Shown: piece after piece, positions 1 to 5,413 of the stretch
Position numbering within the stretch: position 1 is the first letter of the stretch
Layout: every line of letters begins with the position of its first letter
NCBI GenBank assembly: GCA_946221025.1
Contig: CAMIMS010000066.1
Coordinates: 1 to 6,047 of the forward strand
Source: an uncultured Pseudoclavibacter sp.
GTDB lineage: Bacteria; Actinomycetota; Actinomycetes; Actinomycetales; Microbacteriaceae
DNA: 6,047 bases
Reading direction: 5' to 3'
The notes under the pieces: generated by a model
Database searches by the model: none
What the model was told of the DNA's origin: nothing
The model's input: the letters and a program-made list of their open reading frames with translations, nothing else
Made by a program: the position numbers and the translations under genes

Positions 1-60
1 TTGCATGTGTTAAGCACGCCGCCAGCGTTCGTCCTGAGCCAGGATCAAACTCTCCGTAAA
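1..60 (-). rRNA. rrs: 16S ribosomal RNA, 5' end only (partial)
   Basis: Read on the minus strand, this is the start of a bacterial 16S rRNA. The universal 27F region AGAGTTTGATCCTGGCTCAG lies at 53-34, followed by the actinobacterial-type stretch that includes GCTGGCGGCGTGC. By analogy with E. coli, where AGAGTTTGATC begins at nucleotide 8, the mature 5' end falls at about position 60. Only about the first 60 nt are present; the rest lies beyond the left edge. The actinobacterial assignment rests on this stretch and the leader. The exact mature end is inferred. Confidence 0.97.
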
Positions 61-61
61 G

Positions 62-90
62 GTTTGTTAGGTAGCCAATGGCCACCAAAC
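62..90 (-). other. Hairpin immediately upstream of mature 16S
   Basis: Positions 70-76 and 80-86 form a 7-bp stem (one G-U pair in the RNA) with a 3-nt loop. An outer GTTT/AAAC pairing (62-65 with 87-90) extends it across a 4-nt bulge. It ends 1-2 nt before the inferred 16S 5' end. Structures here usually take part in 16S precursor folding and trimming. That role is inferred from position. Confidence 0.45.
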
Positions 91-132
91 TTGTTGCACT
101 GCCGCGCGGAATAAGCGCTGCAGGCGAGTTTG

Positions 133-163
133 ATCTGACAAAATCAGATTGTCTGACAATCTG
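133..163 (-). other. Two overlapping, mutually exclusive leader hairpins
   Basis: Two inverted repeats share bases. CAGATTGT/ACAATCTG (145-152 with 156-163) gives a perfect 8-bp stem with a 3-nt loop. ATCTGA/TCAGAT (133-138 with 144-149) gives a perfect 6-bp stem with a 5-nt loop. They compete for 145-149, so only one can form at a time. They lie in the pre-16S leader, where the 5' half of the long RNase III processing stem is also expected. The partner strand of that stem, downstream of 16S, is not in the window. Confidence 0.5.
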
Positions 164-227
164 TCTTATCCAAAAGGAATCGTGTGTCTGTTAAACAGGC
201 ACAACGAGGTTTTTGGCATTTGACATT

Positions 228-252
228 GTGCACGCTGTTGAGTTCTCAAGGA
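228..252 (-). promoter_or_regulatory. boxA-type rRNA antitermination motif
   Basis: The minus strand reads TCCTTGAGAACTCAACAGCG, then TGCAC. The CTTGAGAACTC core resembles the boxA reported in mycobacterial and other actinobacterial rRNA leaders (CTTTGAGAACTC-like). boxA RNA binds NusB/NusE (S10) and helps RNA polymerase resist Rho during rRNA synthesis. It lies about 45 nt after the predicted transcription start and about 170 nt before 16S, with a boxB-like hairpin just upstream. The match is from memory, not from a search. Confidence 0.7.
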
Positions 253-280
253 TCGGATGCTTCTCGTTTTCGGCTTCCGC

Positions 281-296
281 CTGCTCCCGAGAGCAA
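281..296 (-). other. boxB-like hairpin at start of rRNA leader
   Basis: TGCTC and GAGCA (minus strand 295-291 and 286-282) form a 5-bp stem closed by a TCGG tetraloop, with a further U-G pair possible outside. It lies just downstream of the inferred start of the TTGACA promoter and about 30 nt before boxA, matching the boxB-then-boxA order of rRNA nut sites. The stem is visible in the sequence; its role is inferred. Confidence 0.5.
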
Positions 297-303
297 CTGT
301 TCT

Positions 304-331
304 AACCTACCCGCTTCGCTGCGTTTGTCAA
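304..331 (-). promoter_or_regulatory. Main rrn promoter (TTGACA-N16-TAGGTT)
   Basis: On the minus strand a perfect -35 hexamer TTGACA (331-326) is followed after 16 nt by TAGGTT (309-304), a good TAnnnT -10 for the housekeeping sigma factor. The start would be near 298-297, giving a leader of about 237 nt before 16S. It is the closest promoter to the rRNA gene and has the best -35 of the three candidates. Nothing in the sequence proves the start site. Confidence 0.75.
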
Positions 332-369
332 CCCGGTGTTTCGCTGGGCTGGCAGCTACTCGATTAGGT

Positions 370-382
370 GCAGTTGAACTGC
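370..382. repeat. Perfect 13-bp palindrome upstream of main rrn promoter
   Basis: GCAGTTGAACTGC is a perfect inverted repeat of two 6-bp arms around one central base. Its centre lies about 45 bp upstream of the TTGACA -35 element, and a short A/T tract (387-391) lies just beyond it. A one-base loop makes an RNA hairpin unlikely, so a DNA-binding site for a dimeric protein is more plausible. I recognise no regulator for it, and chance is possible. Confidence 0.4.
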
Positions 383-465
383 GGCCTTTTTCGAGGCGCG
401 GTGGCGACGGTATCACTCACGCTCACTGGTCTGTGATTGTTGTGACGTTGTCGCCGTGGCAGTCG

Positions 466-494
466 ACCTTAGGTGATGCGCTGGAGATCCGCAA
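466..494 (-). promoter_or_regulatory. Candidate upstream rrn promoter (TTGCGG-N17-TAAGGT)
   Basis: The minus strand carries TTGCGG (494-489), a 17-nt spacer and TAAGGT (471-466). Spacing is optimal and the -10 is a good TAnnnT, but the -35 keeps only TTG. A start near 460 is expected. As one of several spaced promoters before an rRNA gene it is plausible; alone it would be weak evidence. Confidence 0.5.
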
Positions 495-589
495 GTGCTG
501 ATCTGATCCAGGGCTCGAGTCCCGGTCTGTGTCCCGCTTGAGGCCCGTTTCGCTTTCTGCGTTTCGTTCCTTTGGGGTGACGAGTGAAT

Positions 590-618
590 ACTTTATGCAC
601 ATCCGGCCGCGACGGCAA
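590..618 (-). promoter_or_regulatory. Candidate distal rrn promoter (TTGCCG-N17-TAAAGT)
   Basis: The minus strand carries TTGCCG (618-613), a 17-nt spacer and TAAAGT (595-590). The -35 matches TTGACA at four of six positions. Its -10 lies inside an imperfect 17-bp palindrome (584-600), so a bound protein could block it. A start near 583 would give a leader of about 520 nt. Assigned by pattern only. Confidence 0.45.
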
Positions 619-654
619 ACGACCGTGAATCCCGGGCGTGTCGCGCTTGTTTCC

Positions 655-680
655 GCGGGGAGAGGTCTCCCCCTCCCCGC
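655..680 (-). terminator. Possible terminator hairpin after tyrS
   Basis: Starting 21 nt beyond the tyrS stop, GCGGGGAG and CTCCCCGC form a perfect 8-bp GC stem with a 10-nt loop. A competing GGGGAG/CTCCCC stem uses the inner bases. The sequence after the stem in the transcript is GGAAACAAG, with no U-tract, so this is not a classical intrinsic terminator. U-poor terminators have been proposed for actinobacteria. It may end the arg-mpg-tyrS transcript before the rRNA promoters, perhaps incompletely. Confidence 0.45.
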
Positions 681-701
681 TGCGCGCGCCGGCATCCGAG
701 T

Positions 702-2006
702 TCAGTTCTCGAGGAAGACAGCGCCCAGAGTCTTCTTGCCTCGGCGGAGGATGACGACGTCACCGTTCAACGCATCGGCCGAGCTCAGAACTCGAGCGTC
801 ATCGTCCACTCGCTCGTTGTTCACCGAGACACCGCCCTGCCCAATCGCGCGACGCGCCTCGCCGGTTCCCCCGACGAGTCCGGCCGCGGCCAGTGCCTGG
901 GTGATCGGGGTGTCCACGGGCACGCTCGCGTGCGGAAGCTCACGTGCGGCGGCGCGAATGGTGTCTGCGTCGATCTCGCGCAGATCTCCCTGGCCGAACA
1001 GCGCACTGGACGCGGCGATCACCGCATCCGTCGCCTCGTCACCGTGAACGAGTCGGGTGACTCGACTCGCGAGTTCCCGCTGAGCGGCACGACGGAACGG
1101 CTCGTCTTCGGTCTGCTTTGCGAACGCCTCGATCTCATCACGGGTCAGGAACGTGAAGATCTTCAGCCGATCGATCACATCCCGGTCATCGGTGTTGAGC
1201 CAGAACTGGTAGAAGGCGTACGGCGAGGTGAGTTCGCCATCGATCCAGATGGCGTTGCCCTCGCTCTTGCCGAACTTCGTGCCGTCGGCATTCGTGATGA
1301 GCGGGGTTCCCATCGCGTGAACCGCCTCACCGTCGACGCGCCGCACGAGGTCGACACCGGCCGTCAGGTTCCCCCACTGGTCGGAGCCGCCCGTTTGCAG
1401 CGAGCAACCGAAGCGACGGTGCAGCTCGAGGAAGTCGAGCGCCTGGAGAATCTGGTAGCTGAACTCGGTGTACGAGATGCCGGCATCCGAGTTCAAACGC
1501 GCAGCGACGGCATCCTTTTTCAGCATCGTGCCAACGCGAAAGTGCTTCCCGAGATCGCGGAGAAAGTCGATTGCGCTGATCGGCTCGGTCCATTCGAGGT
1601 TGTTGACCATTCGCGCCGCGTTCTCCCCCTCGAAGTCGAGGTATCCCTCGATCTGGGAACGAAGGCGGCTCACCCACTCGGCGACCGTTGCGCGCGAGTT
1701 CAGCGTGCGTTCGGCCGTCGGACGCGGGTCGCCGATCAGCCCGGTCGACCCACCGACGAGGCCAATCGGATTGTGACCGGCCAGCTGGAGGCGACGAAGG
1801 AGCAGCAGCTGCACGAGGTGACCGAGGTGCAGGCTCGGCGCGGTCGGGTCGAACCCGCAGTAGAACGTGGCGCCGGGTGTGCCAAGAAGCTCGCGAAGCT
1901 CATCGCGATCAGTGGACACGTGCACGTATCCCCGCCACTCCAGCTCATCGAGAATGTTCTCGAACGAGGCGTCATTGTGCTGGCTCTGTTGCTGGGATGC
2001 GGTCAC
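702..2006 (-). CDS. tyrS: Tyrosyl-tRNA synthetase
   Basis: This class I aminoacyl-tRNA synthetase charges tRNA-Tyr with tyrosine in the cytoplasm, using ATP. The 434-residue product is full length for the bacterial TyrRS family. The N-terminal Rossmann catalytic domain has the HIGH-type motif HLGH (60-63), the tyrosine-site segment GGSDQWGN (206-213) and the KMSKS-type loop KFGKS (244-248). A C-terminal S4 RNA-binding domain spans about 369-430. The start is GTG; the first 11 residues are polar and Gln-rich (QQQ at 5-7), while similarity to the family begins near residue 15. An AAGGAG Shine-Dalgarno-like run directly abuts the GTG with no spacer, so initiation is odd. It lies 41 nt after the glycosylase gene on the same strand, probably co-transcribed. 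No T-box-like leader fits in that gap. Confidence 0.97.
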   Translation of the reverse strand: MTASQQQSQHNDASFENILDELEWRGYVHVSTDRDELRELLGTPGATFYCGFDPTAPSLHLGHLVQLLLLRRLQLAGHNPIGLVGGSTGLIGDPRPTAERTLNSRATVAEWVSRLRSQIEGYLDFEGENAARMVNNLEWTEPISAIDFLRDLGKHFRVGTMLKKDAVAARLNSDAGISYTEFSYQILQALDFLELHRRFGCSLQTGGSDQWGNLTAGVDLVRRVDGEAVHAMGTPLITNADGTKFGKSEGNAIWIDGELTSPYAFYQFWLNTDDRDVIDRLKIFTFLTRDEIEAFAKQTEDEPFRRAAQRELASRVTRLVHGDEATDAVIAASSALFGQGDLREIDADTIRAAARELPHASVPVDTPITQALAAAGLVGGTGEARRAIGQGGVSVNNERVDDDARVLSSADALNGDVVILRRGKKTLGAVFLEN

Positions 2007-2047
2007 TCCTTGACCGTACCAACGCCCGACGACAGACGGTGAACGCC

Positions 2048-2707
2048 CTACCGCTTCGAGGCGATGTACCGAGAAACCGTCGGGTCACCCGCCAGGTAGA
2101 ACCGCCAGTCGAAGGGCTCCAGTCCCCCTGGGCCCGAGACACCCACGCGCAGGGAACGCGCGATCGCACCTTCCGGCAGCGGCGCGCTCGGGAGTTCGAG
2201 CGAGTATGGGGATGCGTCTACCCTCGCTCCGCTATCGGAGAGCTCGGCTCCGAGCGCGCGCACGAGGGAGGCGGGACCACGCGCGAGTTCGGCCCCTCGA
2301 AGCGGTTTCGCCCCCGCTCGACGCCTGCGCTCACGCCGATTCCTCGCGAGGTCGACACCGTCAACGACCTCACCGGCTCGCAGGAGGCACCCTTCTGCCA
2401 CGCCCGGCCCACCGCAAACCACGTTGAGGCAGGTGTGCATGCCGTACGTGAAGTACGCGTAGAGCGTGCCAGCCGCTTCGAACATCGGCGCGGTTCTCGG
2501 AGTCAGGCCGCGGAACGCGTGGGAACCCGGATCGATTTCGCCGCGGTACGCCTCGACTTCGGTGATGCGAATCGCGACGGTTCCATCCGCGCTTTCGCGG
2601 CGAATGATCGCTCCGATCAGATGCGGTGCGGCATCGGTTGCCGCACCCCGAAGCGGGGCGAGCGGATCGCGGGCTGATCCACTATTCGCCTGTTCACCTC
2701 GGGGCAG
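2048..2707 (-). CDS. mpg: DNA-3-methyladenine glycosylase (AAG/MPG family), start uncertain
   Basis: This base-excision repair enzyme removes alkylated purines such as 3-methyladenine from DNA. Active-site residues known from human AAG are visible, numbered from the provisional CTG start: Glu52 and Tyr54 in EVEAY (human E125, Y127), His63 in GSHAFRG (H136), Tyr85, Tyr88 and Asn95 in LYAYFTYGMHTCLN (Y159, Y162, N169). The C-terminal LAGDPTVSRY is typical. The Asn of the usual PRN is Thr here. The frame is open up to the TGA at 2771-2773, but it has no ATG, GTG or TTG before the ATG at 2485. Starting there would give 145 residues and lose Glu52, so the real start must be further upstream. CTG at 2707 gives 219 residues, near family size (about 200); no clear ribosome site precedes it. 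A GTG at 2682 is in another frame. A rare start, a small indel or a decayed start are all possible. Confidence 0.88.
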   Translation of the reverse strand: MPRGEQANSGSARDPLAPLRGAATDAAPHLIGAIIRRESADGTVAIRITEVEAYRGEIDPGSHAFRGLTPRTAPMFEAAGTLYAYFTYGMHTCLNVVCGGPGVAEGCLLRAGEVVDGVDLARNRRERRRRAGAKPLRGAELARGPASLVRALGAELSDSGARVDASPYSLELPSAPLPEGAIARSLRVGVSGPGGLEPFDWRFYLAGDPTVSRYIASKR

Positions 2708-2736
2708 ATCGATGCTGCCGGACGTGCCCGCGATCG

Positions 2737-4182
2737 CTACTGACTTTCGCCGGTGAGCGTTTCTAGGCGGTCACGAACGAGGGCGATCTGCTCGCGCACC
2801 CGCTCGGGCGAAGTTCCGCCGGCACCCGTTCGGGACGCGACCGAACCGTCCACGGTGAGCACCTCACGCACATCCGGTGTGAGGTGGTCGGACACGGACG
2901 CGAACTCCTCATCGGTCAGCTCGTCGAGGTCGACACCGCGACCTTCGGCGACCCGCACGAGATTGCCGGAGATTTCGTGCGCGTCGCGGAACGGAACCTT
3001 CTGCTTCACGAGCCACTCGGCAACATCCGTTGCGAGCGAATACCCCTGGGGCGCGAGTTCACGCATCCGCTCCCCGTTGAAGGCGGCGGTGCGAACCATG
3101 CCGGTGAAAGCCGGAAGCACGAGCGAGAGCGTGTCGATCGCGTCGAACACTGGCTCCTTGTCTTCCTGCAGGTCGCGGTTGTACGCGAGCGGCAGCGCCT
3201 TGCACGTTGCGAGCAGCCCCGACACGTGGCCGATGAGCCGCCCCGCTTTACCGCGCGCGAGCTCGGCGATGTCGGGGTTCTTCTTCTGCGGCATGATGCT
3301 CGACCCGGTCGAGTACCCATCGTCGAGAGTCACGAAATCGAACTCGCGCGTGTTCCAGATGATGATCTCTTCGGCCAAGCGCGAGAGGTCAACGCCAATC
3401 TGGGCGGCAACGAACGCGAACTCCGTCGCGAGGTCGCGCGCGGCCGTCCCGTCGATCGAGTTCGCCACCGTGGCCGAGAACCCGAGCTCGTGCGCGACGA
3501 GTTCGGCGTCGAGGCCGAGTGTCGAACCGGCGAGCGCGCCCGCGCCGTACGGTGATTCGTCGAGTCGACGCTCAAGATCGCGGATGCGTTCAAGGTCGCG
3601 AATCAGCGGCCAGGCATGCGCGAGCAGCTGATGCGCGAGCAGCACCGGTTGGGCGTGCTGCAGGTGGGTGCGCCCGGGCATGATCACGTCGAAGTTCGCC
3701 TCGGCCTGCTCGGTGAGCGCGCGAACGAGGTCGGCAATATCGGCGCGAATATCCCCGCAGGCGTCGCGGATGCGCATGCGCAGGAACGTCGCGATCTGGT
3801 CGTTTCGGCTGCGGCCCGCGCGAAGCTTGCCGCCAAGTTCGGGGCCGGCGACCTCCATGAGGCCACGTTCGAGCGCGGAGTGCACATCCTCATCCGACGC
3901 GGCGGGGGTGAACTCACCTGCATCAACGCGACGCTCCAACTCGTCGAGCGCGTCGACCATTGCCGTCAGTTCGTCACCCGCGAGGTACCCGGCTGCCGTG
4001 AGCGCCTTCGCGTGCGCGCGGGAACCGGCAAGGTCGTACGCGGTCAGCGCCCAGTCGAAGTGCGTGGAAACGCTCAGGCGCTGAAGCTCGGGCGACGGGC
4101 CGGTCGCGAACCGTCCGCCCCACAGGGCCCCGGCCTCCCCCGCGCGCTCGGATCCCTTCGGCGTCGCGTCGCTACCGGCCAT
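2737..4182 (-). CDS. argH: Argininosuccinate lyase
   Basis: It catalyses the last step of arginine synthesis, splitting argininosuccinate into arginine and fumarate, and acts as a cytoplasmic homotetramer of the fumarase/aspartase superfamily. The 481-residue product is of normal family length. It shows WGGRF (21-25), SRNDQ (125-129), THLQHAQP (172-179, with the conserved His) and the fumarate lyase signature GSSIMPQKKNPD (293-304), whose serine lies in the mobile catalytic loop. The chosen ATG overlaps the argG stop by one base as TAATG, which points to translational coupling; no strong ribosome site precedes it. The frame stays open 95 codons further upstream, but only because it runs antiparallel-free through argG in another frame, and those residues resemble no family. 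The stop is TAG, at the point where the glycosylase frame begins. Confidence 0.97.
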   Translation of the reverse strand: MAGSDATPKGSERAGEAGALWGGRFATGPSPELQRLSVSTHFDWALTAYDLAGSRAHAKALTAAGYLAGDELTAMVDALDELERRVDAGEFTPAASDEDVHSALERGLMEVAGPELGGKLRAGRSRNDQIATFLRMRIRDACGDIRADIADLVRALTEQAEANFDVIMPGRTHLQHAQPVLLAHQLLAHAWPLIRDLERIRDLERRLDESPYGAGALAGSTLGLDAELVAHELGFSATVANSIDGTAARDLATEFAFVAAQIGVDLSRLAEEIIIWNTREFDFVTLDDGYSTGSSIMPQKKNPDIAELARGKAGRLIGHVSGLLATCKALPLAYNRDLQEDKEPVFDAIDTLSLVLPAFTGMVRTAAFNGERMRELAPQGYSLATDVAEWLVKQKVPFRDAHEISGNLVRVAEGRGVDLDELTDEEFASVSDHLTPDVREVLTVDGSVASRTGAGGTSPERVREQIALVRDRLETLTGESQ

Positions 4183-5381
4183 TAGAGCTCGGGCTTGTCG
4201 CGACGCGCCGAGATCTTCGACGGCAGGCTCCACAGTTCGATGAAGCCCTTCGCGTGCGACTGGTCGAACGTGTCGCCGGTGTCGTAGGTGGCGAGCTCGA
4301 AGTCGTAGAGCGACTGCTCGGAACGGCGGCCGGTGACCGTCGCGTGCCCGGCGTGAAGCGTCATGCGCACTTCGCCCGAGACCCGCTCCTGCGTGTGGTC
4401 GATGAACGCATCCAGCGAGCGCTTGAGCCCACCGAACCAGAGGCCGTCGTACACGAGGTTCGCCCACTCGACCTCAACGCCGCGCTTGTAGCGGGCAACG
4501 TCACGCTCGAGCGTGAGGTCTTCGAGGTGCTCGTGCGCCTCGATGAGCGCGATGCCCGCCGGCGACTCGTAGATCTCGCGCGACTTGATGCCAACGAGGC
4601 GGTCTTCGACGATGTCGATGCGCCCAACGCCCTGGGCACCGGCGAGCTCGTTCATCCGCTCGACGATCTGGATGGGGCTGAGCGACTCACCGTTGATCGA
4701 CACCGGCACACCCTGCTCGAACACGACCGTGACTTCGGTGGGTTCCTTCGACGCGTCGGGCGCCTGCGTGTACTCGTAGAGATCTTCGATCGGCCCGTTC
4801 CACGGGTCTTCGAGGAAGCCCGTTTCGACGGCCCGGCCCCACACGTTCTGGTCGATCGAGTAGGGGCTCTTCTTCGACTGCGCGATCGGCAGGTCGTGCG
4901 AGGCGGCGTACTCGATGGCCTTATCGCGGGTGAGCGCGAGGTCGCGGATGGGGGCAACGCACGTCAGCTCGGGCGCGAGCGCACCGACGGCCGCTTCGAA
5001 GCGAACCTGGTCGTTGCCCTTACCGGTGCAGCCGTGCGCGATCGAGTCGGCACCCATTTCACGCGCGGTCTTCGCGAGGTGACGAGCGATCAGCGGACGC
5101 GAGAGCGCCGAGACAAGCGGGTAGCGCTTCTGGTAGAGCGCGTTCGCCTTGAGCGCGGGCATGAGGTAGTCGCTCGCGAATTCTTCGCGCGCGTCAACGA
5201 CGACCGATTCGACGGCGCCGCAGTCGAGCGCTCGCTGACGGACCGTTTCCATGTCCTCACCGGCCTGGCCAACGTCGATCGCGAGCGCGACCACGTCTTT
5301 GCCGGTGGCGTCCTTCAACCAGCCGATCCCAACAGAAGTGTCGAGACCGCCCGAGTAGGCGAGGACAACACGATCAGTCAT
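4182..5381 (-). CDS. argG: Argininosuccinate synthase
   Basis: It joins citrulline and aspartate using ATP to make argininosuccinate, the seventh step of arginine synthesis from glutamate, in the cytoplasm. The 399-residue product matches the usual length of the roughly 400-residue bacterial type. The N-type ATP pyrophosphatase P-loop AYSGGLDTS is at 8-16. HGCTGKGNDQVRFE (116-129) and SPYSIDQNVWGR (172-183) are family hallmarks for citrulline/aspartate binding and the synthetase domain. The ATG start is supported by a strong GGAGGT ribosome site 5 nt upstream. It follows argF by 32 nt and overlaps argH by one base, so it sits inside an arg operon. No argR gene lies between argF and argG. Confidence 0.98.
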   Translation of the reverse strand: MTDRVVLAYSGGLDTSVGIGWLKDATGKDVVALAIDVGQAGEDMETVRQRALDCGAVESVVVDAREEFASDYLMPALKANALYQKRYPLVSALSRPLIARHLAKTAREMGADSIAHGCTGKGNDQVRFEAAVGALAPELTCVAPIRDLALTRDKAIEYAASHDLPIAQSKKSPYSIDQNVWGRAVETGFLEDPWNGPIEDLYEYTQAPDASKEPTEVTVVFEQGVPVSINGESLSPIQIVERMNELAGAQGVGRIDIVEDRLVGIKSREIYESPAGIALIEAHEHLEDLTLERDVARYKRGVEVEWANLVYDGLWFGGLKRSLDAFIDHTQERVSGEVRMTLHAGHATVTGRRSEQSLYDFELATYDTGDTFDQSHAKGFIELWSLPSKISARRDKPEL

Positions 5382-5386
5382 GAATT

Positions 5387-5392
5387 ACCTCC
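5387..5392 (-). promoter_or_regulatory. Strong ribosome binding site of argG
   Basis: GGAGGT on the minus strand lies 5 nt before the argG ATG, a full anti-16S match at good spacing. It is the clearest ribosome site in the window and fixes the argG start. The 32-nt gap it lies in shows no hairpin or promoter, which supports co-transcription with argF. Confidence 0.85.
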
Positions 5393-5413
5393 GAACTAGC
5401 GTGAACGATAAGC

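Larger units (their letters stand above)
61..701 (-). promoter_or_regulatory. Gene-free rRNA operon control region (promoters plus pre-16S leader)
   Basis: This 641-nt stretch between the tyrS stop and the 16S start holds no convincing protein gene. In transcription order (right to left) it contains a GC-rich hairpin (655-680), three promoter-like elements (590-618, 466-494, 304-331), a perfect palindrome (370-382) and a leader from about 297 to 61 with antitermination signals and hairpins. Between the first two promoters, CGTTTCG occurs twice at 14-nt spacing (546-552 and 560-566). ORFs crossing the region on either strand show no recognisable family and overlap the promoter and leader elements, so I left them out. 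The layout matches known multi-promoter rrn regions of actinobacteria; promoter activity is inferred. Confidence 0.85.

Noticed and set aside
218..232. TTGACA on the plus strand as a divergent promoter
   Set aside because: No -10 element follows at 16-19 nt, and the sequence is part of the rRNA leader downstream of boxA.
184..501. Plus-strand ORF (105 codons) antisense to the rRNA leader
   Set aside because: It covers the conserved boxA leader and main rRNA promoter on the other strand; no protein signal.
508..525. tRNA T-arm-like sequence (GGGCTCGAGTCCC)
   Set aside because: Only a T-arm-like palindrome; no acceptor stem, anticodon arm or D arm can be built around it on either strand.
423..695. 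Small minus-strand ORF (90 codons) between tyrS and 16S
   Set aside because: It overlaps the two distal promoter candidates and the terminator hairpin, and shows no family resemblance.
930..2042. Long plus-strand open frame (370 codons) antisense to tyrS
   Set aside because: It mirrors the conserved tyrS codons, resembles no family and is rich in Arg/Glu/Val, as expected for an antisense shadow in GC-rich DNA.
1688..2677. Plus-strand open frame of 329 codons across tyrS and the glycosylase
   Set aside because: Arginine-rich shadow spanning two conserved genes on the other strand.
4183..4467. 95-codon N-terminal extension of argH into argG
   Set aside because: The upstream residues resemble no argininosuccinate lyase, while the ATG at 4182 gives the normal length and a TAATG overlap with argG.
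4254..5399. Long plus-strand open frame (381 codons) antisense to argG
   Set aside because: argG is unmistakable on the other strand; the antisense product has shadow composition and no motif.
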